From Limimorpha sp051875555 (GTDB taxonomy: Bacteria; Bacteroidota; Bacteroidia; Bacteroidales; F082), in assembly GCA_051875555.1 (NCBI GenBank), contig JBJEGZ010000017.1, positions 1 through 64,000 of the forward strand: a stretch of 64,000 bases of DNA, read 5' to 3'. The translations under genes and the position numbers were made by a program. The notes below the pieces were generated by a model. The model saw nothing but the letters and a program-made list of their open reading frames with translations. It was not told the DNA's origin and searched no databases. Below, one piece after another: positions 35,722 through 44,795 of this stretch; positions within the stretch are counted from its first letter, which is position 1, and each line of letters begins with the position of its first letter.

Positions 35722-36852
35722 TTATTTCCTTGGCATAACCTCAAAACTGTAAATACATGTGTGATGATATTCTTCGCCAGGTCTCAACACCGTACTTGGG
35801 AAGGTGTCATGATTGACCGCATCAGGGAAGTGCTGGGTCTCAAGGGCGAACGCGCCCCTGTAATTCAAAGGCATACCATATTTCCCATTAACCTTGCCAT
35901 CGAAGAAATTACCGCTATAGAACTGTATTCCCGGCTGGTCTGTCATCACACTCATCTTCCTTCCAGACACCGGCTCATATACCGTCGCTGCCAAACCCAT
36001 AGATTTTATAGGCTTGTTTATCACATAGTTAAAATCGTAACCACGGGCGTTTTCCATCTGAGGATGATAGGCGTCAATGTCACGGCCGATAGTCTTTGTT
36101 TCCGAGAAGTCCATTGGTGTGTCTTTCAAAACAATAAAGTTTCCGTTCGGAACAAGTCTGTTATTTACGACAGTCATGAATCTTGCGTTTATCATAAGTT
36201 CATGGTCGAGGATATTGCCGTTCCCCTCCCCTTTCAAATTAAAGAAAGAATGATGTGACAAATTACACAAGGTCGGGGCATCGGTTGTGGCAAAATATTC
36301 AACACGGAACTCATTCTCCGGAGTAAGCACATAGCTCATTCGGATATCAAGATTTCCAGGGAAGCCGTCCTTTCCGTCTGCGAGAACAGTATGGAAGAAA
36401 ATAGCGTTATCTGTAAGTGAGTCAACGTCCCAGACAATTCTGTCAACACCGAACTCCCCTCCGTGCAAGGTGTTTCCGTTATCGTTTTTGAATGTCTCGA
36501 AACTCTTTCCATCGATCGAGAACACGCCTTCTCCGATACGGTTTGCGCAACGGCCAACGGCTGCACCTAAAAACCGCTCACCCTCGTTATTCAAATAACG
36601 ATTAATATTATCGTATCCAAGAACAATGTCATCGTAACTGCCCCTGCTATCAGGCATCCATAATGACACCACCCTGCCGCCATAATTTGTAACCTGCATA
36701 GTCAGAAAGCCACCTTTCAAAGTATAAAGCGACACATTCTTTCCATCAACTACAGTTTCAAAGTCGCTGCTATTCAACAGTGTAACATCCCTTTTCTTTG
36801 TACAACCCACAAAAAGCAAAGCAATAAGTGCAAAAAACAAATACTTTTTCAT
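35722..36852 (-). CDS. Aldose 1-epimerase (galactose mutarotase), lipoprotein
   Basis: 376 residues with a lipoprotein signal (LLFVGCTKK, Cys about 17). The GalM fold is clear: RCANRIGEGVFSIDGKSFE, NGNTLHGGEFGVDRIVW (conserved His), LCNLSHHSFFNLKGEG (catalytic His) and GAFALETQHFPDAVNH (catalytic Glu). It interconverts alpha and beta anomers of aldohexoses. The lipobox puts it outside the cytoplasm, as with several Bacteroidota mutarotases that support sugar import. Confidence 0.92.
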   Translation of the reverse strand: MKKYLFFALIALLFVGCTKKRDVTLLNSSDFETVVDGKNVSLYTLKGGFLTMQVTNYGGRVVSLWMPDSRGSYDDIVLGYDNINRYLNNEGERFLGAAVGRCANRIGEGVFSIDGKSFETFKNDNGNTLHGGEFGVDRIVWDVDSLTDNAIFFHTVLADGKDGFPGNLDIRMSYVLTPENEFRVEYFATTDAPTLCNLSHHSFFNLKGEGNGNILDHELMINARFMTVVNNRLVPNGNFIVLKDTPMDFSETKTIGRDIDAYHPQMENARGYDFNYVINKPIKSMGLAATVYEPVSGRKMSVMTDQPGIQFYSGNFFDGKVNGKYGMPLNYRGAFALETQHFPDAVNHDTFPSTVLRPGEEYHHTCIYSFEVMPRK

Positions 36853-36880
36853 ATAAAAAATCTTTCTAAATAATATTGTG

Positions 36881-36888
36881 CAAAAATA
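36881..36888 (-). promoter_or_regulatory. Bacteroidota -7 box for the aldose 1-epimerase
   Basis: TATTTTTG on the minus strand, 28 bases from ATG 36852; back to back with the box at 36930. Confidence 0.65.
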
Positions 36889-36929
36889 GTTTATTTTATC
36901 AAAACTTCATTAGTGTCACCTAAATTTTA

Positions 36930-36937
36930 TATTTTTG
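36930..36937 (+). promoter_or_regulatory. Bacteroidota -7 box abutting the hybrid kinase start
   Basis: TATTTTTG, with only six bases between its G and ATG 36944; a near-leaderless mRNA is predicted. The TTG in the box would open a frame three codons longer and is not used. Confidence 0.65.
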
Positions 36938-36943
36938 CCGAAA

Positions 36944-39388
36944 ATGAGAAAAAGAGTTATAAGAAAGAAACAATATGAGCGGCGTGTTCGATTGGAGGCC
37001 GCCATAATATATTTTGTCGCCATCGTCCTTTGCGTTGGAGTGTTCTTTTATTTCTCAAACCTTAGAAAAAGCATTCAAAACCAACGGAATAATATTGCGA
37101 GAAATGAGAGAATCCTCTCTATCACCAACGAACTTATACAACACGTCAACGAGGCTCAATCTTACGCACAGACGTACACCTTCACCGGCGACCCCGCACA
37201 ACTGATTCATTTCGAGCAAACATTGACTGTCATCTCAAATAACAACGACACTTTGGCAGCTTATTACAAAAACAACGACACTAACCTAAGCACCGTCAAC
37301 GACATCCTTTCTTTAATGCAACGTAAAGAGAACATTATCAAACAAATATCTCACCAATACGACATCTTCAACCCTTACGAGGAGATTAACAAATTGCTCT
37401 CAAATTACCATGCCCCTGAGAAAAAAATAAAAATAATCCCTATTACAAAGCAAGATACTATTATTAAAAAAGCTGATAAAAAGTCGTTTTTCCAACGTAT
37501 CTTCTCTTCCGACAACGCACACGACAGCATTATTCTGGTAACGACAACTTATTTCGACACAATAACAGAAAAAACGCCTGACAATAAAGAGGATTTGATG
37601 AAAGACATCCAGGTTTTTTCAGAGAAAGGGCGCAGACAATATCTCGAACGATTAAATAAAATTGAAAGGCAGTACCAGGATTTCATCAAGGCTGACCAGA
37701 AAATAAGTGAAGAGTTATCGCAACTTTTACTGCTTTTTCACAAGCAAACGCTATCGTCAGTAATGCACGAAATACAGATTAGCGAGTCGATTATCACAAG
37801 GAACATCAACTATTCCATTTACACCTGCGCTATCGCCTTAGTATGTATTTTCATCTTTATCTTTTTGATTTTCAGAGATATGAGAAAAGTCAGCAAGGCA
37901 AGGAAGGAGACTGAGGACGCAAGGAGACAGACTGAAGAGATTATGAACAGTCGGCATAAGCTACTGCTTTCGGTTTCGCACGACATCAAGGCGCCACTCG
38001 CCTCAATAATCGGGAATATCGAGTTGATGCAGATCGACGGGCCAAAAAACAATGACGAACGTCTCGAATCAATGAAATATTCTTCAGAACATATTCTATC
38101 CCTTTTATCAAACTTACTCGAATTCTCAAGCCTTGAGCAAGGCAAGAAATATGTTGTCCGCTCTGATTTCAACGCATCATTATTGTGCGACAAAATAGCG
38201 GCAATTTTCAGACCGATAGCGGAGAACAAACACCTCAACCTCATATATCACAAAACTCTTCCCGATGATTTCTTCATTAACTCTGACTCTTTAAAAATCA
38301 AACAGATAGTAAGCAACATCTTATCCAATGCAATAAAATACACTATCGAAGGCGATATTCATTTTGGAGTATATTATAAGAATAACAGGCTGGTTTTCAG
38401 CGTCATTGACCAAGGTATCGGCATTCCAGAGAACAAGATAGATATGATTTTCACTCCCTTCTGCCGTATTGAGGATAACAAAAGCGCTGCTGATGGCAAT
38501 GGTTTCGGGCTTTATGTTGTGAAAGGCCTTATCGAGTTGCTTGGTGGAAAACTATCAGTAAAATCAGAGATCGACAAGGGAAGTCATTTCGAGATTGAGA
38601 TTCCTGTGAAGCAGGTTGAAAAAGTTAAGGAGGCAAAGCCTGACACACACAACACATTGATTAACAAAAAACTAAATATATTGATAATTGATGATGACAA
38701 CACTCTGCTTGCTGTTATCAGCTCCATGATTTCCAAGTTAGGACATGAGGCGGACATTTGCCGTTCCTCATCAGAGTTTGAGAAGTGTCTAAGTCAAATA
38801 GAAAAATACGAATACATTCTCACTGACAGAGAGATGGGGGTTTTCAGTGGGAAAGATGTGTTAAGGGCTATCAAGAAAACCGAGCCGTCAAAGAAAGTGG
38901 TGATCATGACAGCGAGAGACGAATATAGTGAGAGAGAAGCGAAATCCGAAGGTTTTTATGGTTATCTGAAGAAGCCGTTTTTAATTAAAGACCTTGCCAA
39001 GCTACTGGGTATTAACGCATTACAAAATGACAGCTATAGTTGCAAATATTCAGAGGACTTCCCTCAGCTATGCAGGCTCTTCAACAATGACGAGGAGGCG
39101 GTAAAAGAGGTCCTTACAGTCTTTGCGAGAAGCACTGTTGACAATCTTGTTTTGTTAAACGACGCAATTGACACAGATGATTTCGGGAAGGCGCAGGCTT
39201 TATGCCACAAGATGCGTCCGATGTTTGTCCAATTAGAGCATAGCGGCGCAGAGTTTTTATCCGAGGTTGACGGTTACAGGGGTGAGAACAAAGGCGATAT
39301 GCCTCAATGGAAAGAGAAAGGCATCGGTTTCTTAAAAGACGCCGACGCCCTGTTATCTTTATTATCTGACAGATACGATATTGATTAG
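36944..39388 (+). CDS. Hybrid sensor kinase with receiver and Hpt domains
   Basis: 814 residues. TM helix about 20-38, a 250-residue extracytoplasmic helical sensor, second TM about 289-311, then coiled coil, HisKA with His346 (LLLSVSHDIKAPLASI), HATPase (NILSNAIKYT, DQGIGIPENKI, GNGFGLYVVKGL), receiver domain with Asp628 (YILTDREMG) and Lys in YLKKPF, and a C-terminal Hpt domain with His755 (QALCHKMRPMF). This is a full phosphorelay without a DNA-binding output, so an unlinked regulator must complete it. The sensor has no recognisable ligand domain. Confidence 0.92.
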   Translation: MRKRVIRKKQYERRVRLEAAIIYFVAIVLCVGVFFYFSNLRKSIQNQRNNIARNERILSITNELIQHVNEAQSYAQTYTFTGDPAQLIHFEQTLTVISNNNDTLAAYYKNNDTNLSTVNDILSLMQRKENIIKQISHQYDIFNPYEEINKLLSNYHAPEKKIKIIPITKQDTIIKKADKKSFFQRIFSSDNAHDSIILVTTTYFDTITEKTPDNKEDLMKDIQVFSEKGRRQYLERLNKIERQYQDFIKADQKISEELSQLLLLFHKQTLSSVMHEIQISESIITRNINYSIYTCAIALVCIFIFIFLIFRDMRKVSKARKETEDARRQTEEIMNSRHKLLLSVSHDIKAPLASIIGNIELMQIDGPKNNDERLESMKYSSEHILSLLSNLLEFSSLEQGKKYVVRSDFNASLLCDKIAAIFRPIAENKHLNLIYHKTLPDDFFINSDSLKIKQIVSNILSNAIKYTIEGDIHFGVYYKNNRLVFSVIDQGIGIPENKIDMIFTPFCRIEDNKSAADGNGFGLYVVKGLIELLGGKLSVKSEIDKGSHFEIEIPVKQVEKVKEAKPDTHNTLINKKLNILIIDDDNTLLAVISSMISKLGHEADICRSSSEFEKCLSQIEKYEYILTDREMGVFSGKDVLRAIKKTEPSKKVVIMTARDEYSEREAKSEGFYGYLKKPFLIKDLAKLLGINALQNDSYSCKYSEDFPQLCRLFNNDEEAVKEVLTVFARSTVDNLVLLNDAIDTDDFGKAQALCHKMRPMFVQLEHSGAEFLSEVDGYRGENKGDMPQWKEKGIGFLKDADALLSLLSDRYDID

Positions 39389-41205
39389 TCAATATCCTCG
39401 CTCTTCCTTCCGCTTCTCTTACGCTCAATTTCATCGAGAATAATCTTTCTCAAGCGCAAACTCTTCGGAGTGACCTCAAGATATTCGTCATCACGGATAT
39501 ACTCCATATACTCTTCGAGTGACATTCTAACCGGTGGGATAAGGACGATCTTATCATCGGAGCCTGAAGCACGGACGTTAGTAAGGTGTTTTGTCTTATT
39601 TACATTAAGGACGATATCGTTAGAGCGGGTATTCTCGCCAATGACCTCGCCCATATACACTTCCTCATTAGGATTTACGAAGAACTTTCCACGGTCTTGA
39701 AGTTTCCACAAGGCATAAGGGACGGCCTGTCCTGTCTCCATAGCGATAAGCGCGCCAACATTGCGGGTTTCCATCTCGCCTTTCCAAGGCTCATAGTCCT
39801 TAAAACGATGTGACATAACGGCTTCGCCCTCGGTAGCGGTAAGCATTGCGCTTCTCAATCCAATGAGACCTCTTGCAGGGATATCGAAATCAAGGTTCAT
39901 CCTATCACCTTTTGGGGTCATATTAACCATCTCACCTTTATGTTGAGATGCAAGTTCTATCACGCGGCCAGCGAAGTTCTCCGGTACTTGGACATTCATG
40001 ACTTCAATAGGTTCGCATTTCTTTCCATCTATAACTTTAAGAAGCACCTTAGGCTGTCCTATTTGGAACTCATAACCCTCGCGGCGCATTGTCTCGACGA
40101 GGATACTAAGATGGAGGATACCTCGACCGTAAACCATAAGGGAATCAGGAGATTCAGTGTCCTCAACCTTCAAAGCGAGGTTCTTTTCTGTCTCTTTATA
40201 AAGACGCTCGCGCAAGTGACGTGATGTCACAAACTTACCTTCTTTACCAAAGAAAGGGGAATTATTGATTGTGAACAACATACTCATTGTTGGCTCATCA
40301 ACATGGATTGGAGGAAGAGCCTCTGGGTTCTCGAAGTCGGCCACGGTATCGCCTATCTCGAAATTCTCAAGGCCCATGACAGCAATGATATCACCGGCCA
40401 AGACGGGTTTCTTAGTCCTTTCCTTTCCAAGCCCTTCGAAAGTATATAGCTCTTTTATCTGATTCTTCTCTATCGAGCCATCGCGTTTCACAAGCGACAC
40501 GTTCATACCAGCTTGAAGGACACCTCTTTTCAGACGGCCGACAGCGATACGTCCAACGTAAGAGCTATAATCTAAAGAAGTAATAAGCATCTGTGGTGTT
40601 CCCTCCTCATATTTCGCCTCCGGTATTGTATTTATTATCACATCAAGAAGATATGAGACATCAGATGTCACGTTAGTCCAATGGTCTGACATCCAGCCCT
40701 GTTTGGAAGAGCCGAAAACTGTAGGGAAGTCAAGTTGGTCATCGGTAGCGCCAAGGTTATACATAAGGTCAAAAACCGCCTCTTGTGTCTCTTCCGGAGA
40801 ACAGTTCGGCTTATCAACCTTATTTACAACTACGATAGGTTTCAGGCCGAGTTGGATAGCCTTCTCAAGCACGAAACGAGTCTGTGGCATCGGACCTTCA
40901 AAAGCATCAACAAGAAGCAGGACGCCATCAGCCATATTCAGCACACGCTCCACTTCCCCGCCGAAATCACTGTGGCCGGGAGTATCTATAATGTTTATCT
41001 TTACATCTTTATAACGGACCGAGACATTTTTTGAAAGAATGGTAATACCTCGTTCTCGCTCAAGATCGTTGTTATCCAGAATCAAATCTCCTCCATTATC
41101 CTTATCTTCTCTGAATAGTTTTGACTGATAAAGAATACGATCTACCAACGTGGTCTTTCCGTGGTCAACGTGAGCGATAATTGCTACATTACGAATACTT
41201 TGCAT
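39385..41205 (-). CDS. typA: Translational GTPase TypA/BipA
   Basis: 606 residues, full length. G1 is AHVDHGKTTLVD (residues 10-21), G2 ERERGITILSKNV, G3 IDTPGHSDFGGEVE, G4 VVNKVDK. Domains II, III and V and the TypA-specific C-terminal domain follow (LRSAMLTATEGEAVMSHRFKDYEPW). TypA binds the 70S ribosome and aids ribosome assembly and stress adaptation. It overlaps the end of the convergent hybrid kinase gene by four bases. No TAnnTTTG box was recognised in the 178-base gap upstream. Confidence 0.96.
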   Translation of the reverse strand: MQSIRNVAIIAHVDHGKTTLVDRILYQSKLFREDKDNGGDLILDNNDLERERGITILSKNVSVRYKDVKINIIDTPGHSDFGGEVERVLNMADGVLLLVDAFEGPMPQTRFVLEKAIQLGLKPIVVVNKVDKPNCSPEETQEAVFDLMYNLGATDDQLDFPTVFGSSKQGWMSDHWTNVTSDVSYLLDVIINTIPEAKYEEGTPQMLITSLDYSSYVGRIAVGRLKRGVLQAGMNVSLVKRDGSIEKNQIKELYTFEGLGKERTKKPVLAGDIIAVMGLENFEIGDTVADFENPEALPPIHVDEPTMSMLFTINNSPFFGKEGKFVTSRHLRERLYKETEKNLALKVEDTESPDSLMVYGRGILHLSILVETMRREGYEFQIGQPKVLLKVIDGKKCEPIEVMNVQVPENFAGRVIELASQHKGEMVNMTPKGDRMNLDFDIPARGLIGLRSAMLTATEGEAVMSHRFKDYEPWKGEMETRNVGALIAMETGQAVPYALWKLQDRGKFFVNPNEEVYMGEVIGENTRSNDIVLNVNKTKHLTNVRASGSDDKIVLIPPVRMSLEEYMEYIRDDEYLEVTPKSLRLRKIILDEIERKRSGRKSEDID

Positions 41206-41362
41206 TTATATAAATTTAGTTGTTTTACAACGAGATACCATATTCCGAAGCCTATTTGGCATAGGTTGGAAAAAATCGGCTACAAAATTATAAAAAAAAC
41301 AAAAAACTTCATTTATTTTTCTATAAAAATACAAGATTCGTATTATTATTCAAAAAAAACTA

Positions 41363-41370
41363 TATCTTTG
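41363..41370 (+). promoter_or_regulatory. Bacteroidota -7 box for recQ
   Basis: TATCTTTG, 13 bases before ATG 41384. Confidence 0.65.
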
Positions 41371-41383
41371 CAAAAACGCACAG

Positions 41384-43300
41384 ATGAGTGAGCTCACAAG
41401 AAATGTATTAAAGAGATACTGGGGGTATCCTTCATTCAGGCCTCTTCAGGAAGATATTGTAGATTCTGTCATTTCAGGCAGAGACACACTCGCACTCCTG
41501 CCCACTGGCGGCGGCAAGTCCATTTGTTTCCAAGTGCCTGCCATGGCCATGGAAGGCGTATGCATCGTTGTCACACCCCTAATCTCTTTGATGAAAGACC
41601 AGGTTCAGCATTTGAAAGACATCAACATCTCGGCGCGCGCCATCTACTCCGGCATGCGTTACAATGAGATTGAGCTGGCTTACAACCAGGCAGTCTTCGG
41701 CTCGTTAAAGTTTCTTTACGTCTCTCCCGAGCGTCTTACCACTAAGGCTTTCACCGAGGCTGTCAGAAGGATGCGTGTCTGCCTCCTCGCCATTGACGAA
41801 TCGCACTGCATCTCACAATGGGGTTACGATTTCCGCCCACCTTATTTAAAAATAGCCGACATCAGAGAGTATATACCCGACACCCCGGTCTTAGCGCTGA
41901 CTGCCACTGCGACTCCGAAGGTGGTCGAGGACATTCAATACCGACTTGCGTTTAAGAGGAGGAACGTCTTTCAAAGCACTTATGAGCGGAAAAACGTGAC
42001 CTATAATGTGATTAAGATTCAAGACAAGTACGGAATGCTGTTGCGTCTTTTCCAAAAAATGGACACAGGCAGCGGCATCGTTTACGTTAGAAGCCGCAAA
42101 CGCACTAAGGCTATCGCAGAATGGCTGCAATCAACAGGAATAAGCGCGACTTTCTACCACGCAGGCATTGATGCGAAAACCCGTGACGAGAGGCAAAAAC
42201 TATGGATGGAAGGGAAAATAAAGGTTATAGTGGCTACTAACGCCTTTGGAATGGGAATTGACAAACCTGATGTAAGGCTCGTGGTACACATGGATTTACC
42301 CGACAGCCTTGAGGCTTATTTCCAAGAAGCAGGACGCGCCGGAAGGGACCTGAAACCATCACAGACCTACCTTCTCGTATCCGACACCGACATCAAACAG
42401 CTCGAAGACAACCTGTGTCAATCTTATCCTGATTTGGACAGAATCAAATTCATCTACGACTCAATAGGCAATTTCCTGAATATCCCAATCGGCGGAGGAG
42501 AGAACCGTTGCTACGACTTCGTTATCAGTGATTTCGCACACCATTACCAAATACCTCTTATAGAAGTTTTCAACGCCATCAAACTGATGGAGTCAGAAGG
42601 ATATTTCACACTTTCCGAAGCCATGGAGTCCCCTTCCGAAATAATGATTACCGCCGGAAGAGACGATCTTTTCCAATTCATTGAAAACTATAAACAATAC
42701 GAGCATATCATCAGTTTCCTTCTTCGTAACTATCCCGGCATTCTTTCCAATTTCATAAAAATAGATGAAGAATCAATAAGCCACAAGTTAGGGACATCGG
42801 TCATTGATATTCAGCGCACATTAAAGGAACTCGAATCACTTAACCTGCTAATATTCCGACAACGCAACGACAATCCGCAGATACAATTCAACACAGAAAG
42901 AATGGACTTAAAACACTTCGCCTTGTCGGACGAGGTATATAAATACCGGAAAGAAGATGCCGCTAAAAGGGTTCAGGCCGTCATTGACTATGTAAACGAC
43001 ACCACGACCTGTAGAAGTGTACAACTATTGAGTTATTTCGGAGAGAAAGCGAAAAACAAATGCGGGAAATGCGATGTTTGCAACAGCAGCAACAATATCG
43101 GTTTGAGCGACAACGAATATGCGGAGATAAGCAAGATCATCTGTAACGATTTGAGGAGGAATAGCTTTCACATTTCGGAGGCTCCCACACATGCGCCAAC
43201 ATTTTTTGCCGAAAAGGTGTTTGAGACTATCCGCCTGATGATAGACAACGGGATAATAGTTCAAGACAAAGACGGGAAGCTACAAAACGGAAGAATATAA
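41384..43300 (+). CDS. recQ: RecQ-family ATP-dependent DNA helicase
   Basis: 638 residues. Helicase motifs: motif 0 YPSFRPLQEDIV, Walker A LLPTGGGKSICFQVP, LYVSPERL, DESHCISQWGYDFRPPY (DEAH-box variant DESH plus the RecQ aromatic loop), LTATATPKV, FGMGIDKPDVR and the Arg-finger motif QEAGRAGRD. The RecQ zinc region uses the cysteines CRSVQLLSYFGEKAKNKCGKCDVC near 540-565, followed by a short winged-helix-like tail. No HRDC domain is evident. It unwinds 3'-tailed DNA in recombination and fork repair. Confidence 0.94.
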   Translation: MSELTRNVLKRYWGYPSFRPLQEDIVDSVISGRDTLALLPTGGGKSICFQVPAMAMEGVCIVVTPLISLMKDQVQHLKDINISARAIYSGMRYNEIELAYNQAVFGSLKFLYVSPERLTTKAFTEAVRRMRVCLLAIDESHCISQWGYDFRPPYLKIADIREYIPDTPVLALTATATPKVVEDIQYRLAFKRRNVFQSTYERKNVTYNVIKIQDKYGMLLRLFQKMDTGSGIVYVRSRKRTKAIAEWLQSTGISATFYHAGIDAKTRDERQKLWMEGKIKVIVATNAFGMGIDKPDVRLVVHMDLPDSLEAYFQEAGRAGRDLKPSQTYLLVSDTDIKQLEDNLCQSYPDLDRIKFIYDSIGNFLNIPIGGGENRCYDFVISDFAHHYQIPLIEVFNAIKLMESEGYFTLSEAMESPSEIMITAGRDDLFQFIENYKQYEHIISFLLRNYPGILSNFIKIDEESISHKLGTSVIDIQRTLKELESLNLLIFRQRNDNPQIQFNTERMDLKHFALSDEVYKYRKEDAAKRVQAVIDYVNDTTTCRSVQLLSYFGEKAKNKCGKCDVCNSSNNIGLSDNEYAEISKIICNDLRRNSFHISEAPTHAPTFFAEKVFETIRLMIDNGIIVQDKDGKLQNGRI

Positions 43301-43372
43301 GGGAAATGCCCTAAAAGCAATAATCACTTCCAAGGCATTTACAAATCGAGTTAATTAATGCAATAAGAGTTA

Positions 43373-43633
43373 TTATAACAAGTCCCTACTTGCTTTAAAT
43401 TTTACTACAACCTTTGAGGCGACTGTGATTTTCTCTCCTGTTTTAGGATTACGGCAAACACGGGAAGGACGTTCTGTCGGCACCAGCGAGCCAAGTCCTA
43501 TCAAAGACACACGTTCACCATTCTTAAGGGCGTTAGATGTCACATCAATAAATGCATCAAGGGCCTTTTTTGAATCAACCTTTGTAAGTCCCGTCTTTTG
43601 GGACATAAATTCAATTAGTTCTGTTTTATTCAT
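43373..43633 (-). CDS. HU-family DNA-binding protein
   Basis: 86 residues. The HU/IHF fold shows MNKTELIEFMSQKTGLTKVDSKKALDAFIDV helices, then GERVSLIGLGSL and the beta-arm region RPSRVCRNPKTGEKI (usual RxxRxGRNPxTG pattern) with a C-terminal ASKVVVKFKASRDL. Nucleoid-associated protein that bends DNA. Its own -7 box lies 38 bases upstream. Confidence 0.95.
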   Translation of the reverse strand: MNKTELIEFMSQKTGLTKVDSKKALDAFIDVTSNALKNGERVSLIGLGSLVPTERPSRVCRNPKTGEKITVASKVVVKFKASRDLL

Positions 43634-43671
43634 ATTGCAAGTATTAAGAGGTTATGTTATTTAGTAACACG

Positions 43672-43679
43672 CAAATATA
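43672..43679 (-). promoter_or_regulatory. Bacteroidota -7 box for HU
   Basis: TATATTTG on the minus strand, 38 bases from ATG 43633. Confidence 0.6.
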
Positions 43680-43751
43680 ACAAAAAAAACAGAACTTTTA
43701 ATTTTTTTTTCAATTATTTTTACGTTATCGTCTCTGAAACAAAAAATAGTA

Positions 43752-44714
43752 TTATATTACAAACCTCCAATCTTCTGAAATCCTTGCTCCCTTTAGAAAT
43801 TCCACGATTGGCATCATTTTTTTACCAGCCTGTTGAATATCAAGAATTTTGACAAAACCGTCCTTAACTTTCACTGACAGATGTGTTTTTCCGTCAGTTT
43901 TTATCGCACCTTGGCGCAAATTTTCACTACTTTTTTCAATGATTTCGGTAGAAAATATTTTGACATCGGTTGTTTCTCCCGTCGGATTCTGGAGTTTGGC
44001 GTGTGCTGCAGGATAAGGGGAAAGGCCTCTCACGAAGTCAAAGACCTCTTTTGCCGGCTTATTCCAATCAATATAGCAGTCCTCCTTGAATATCTTCGGA
44101 GCAGGTTTCAACACCAAGTTTTGTTGTTCAATGACATGCGATTGTCTGACGACATTGACGTTTCCGTCTTCGATAACCTTTAATGTGTCAACAATGACTT
44201 TATTGCCAAGAGTCATGAGCGCGTCATGAAGTTCTCCGGCATTCATGTCACCTATCTCTATTTTCTCCTGAAGGATAATTGCGCCCGTATCTATTTCTTT
44301 ATCAAGGAAGAAAGTTGTGAGTCCGGTTTCTTTCTCACCATTAATAATAGCATGATTAATTGGGGCGGCTCCTCTATATTGTGGAAGGAGGGATGCATGG
44401 AGGTTGATAGTGCCTTTGGGAGGCATACTCCAAACTATCTCAGGAAGCATTCTAAAGGCGACGACCACGAACAAATCGGCATTGGCTTCTTTAAGTTGAT
44501 TTACGAAGGCTTCGTCTTTAAGTCTTTCAGGCTGAAGCACTTGTAATCCATGACGGAGGGCACATTCTTTCACTTCTGACGATCGCATCTGTTTTCCCCT
44601 ACCTGCCGGTCGGTCGGGGGCTGTAACCACGGCAAGCACCTCATGTCCAGCCGCAATAATAGCTTCAAGTTGGCTTGCCGCTATCTCTGGTGTTCCAAAA
44701 TAAATAATCCGCAT
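43752..44714 (-). CDS. fmt: Methionyl-tRNA formyltransferase
   Basis: 320 residues. N-terminal formyltransferase domain with MRIIYFGTPEIAASQLEAII, catalytic NLHASLLPQYRGAAPINHAI (Asn and His) and the Asp in KEIDTGAIILQE; C-terminal OB-like domain (YIDWNKPAKEVFDFVRGLSPYPAAHAKLQ). It formylates initiator Met-tRNA. Its start codon is 18 bases after a terminator hairpin (44732-44759) on the same strand, so either a promoter overlaps that hairpin or read-through drives the gene. Confidence 0.96.
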   Translation of the reverse strand: MRIIYFGTPEIAASQLEAIIAAGHEVLAVVTAPDRPAGRGKQMRSSEVKECALRHGLQVLQPERLKDEAFVNQLKEANADLFVVVAFRMLPEIVWSMPPKGTINLHASLLPQYRGAAPINHAIINGEKETGLTTFFLDKEIDTGAIILQEKIEIGDMNAGELHDALMTLGNKVIVDTLKVIEDGNVNVVRQSHVIEQQNLVLKPAPKIFKEDCYIDWNKPAKEVFDFVRGLSPYPAAHAKLQNPTGETTDVKIFSTEIIEKSSENLRQGAIKTDGKTHLSVKVKDGFVKILDIQQAGKKMMPIVEFLKGARISEDWRFVI

Positions 44715-44731
44715 AACTGAATATTATTAAA

Positions 44732-44759
44732 AATGCCTGACTCCAATGAATCAGGCATT
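44732..44759 (-). terminator. Intrinsic terminator between TPR gene and fmt
   Basis: AATGCCTGA (44732-44740) pairs with TCAGGCATT (44751-44759), a perfect nine-pair stem; on the minus strand it is followed by TTTTAATAAT. It lies 36 bases after the TPR gene stop and 18 bases before the fmt ATG. Confidence 0.75.
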
Positions 44760-44795
44760 AAGTTTTCATATACGCCATTAAGCCTTAATCCCACA

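Noticed and set aside
43305..43344. Terminator after recQ (AAATGCC/GGCATTT)
   Set aside because: Seven pairs around a loop of more than 20 bases with no T-run; too weak to call.
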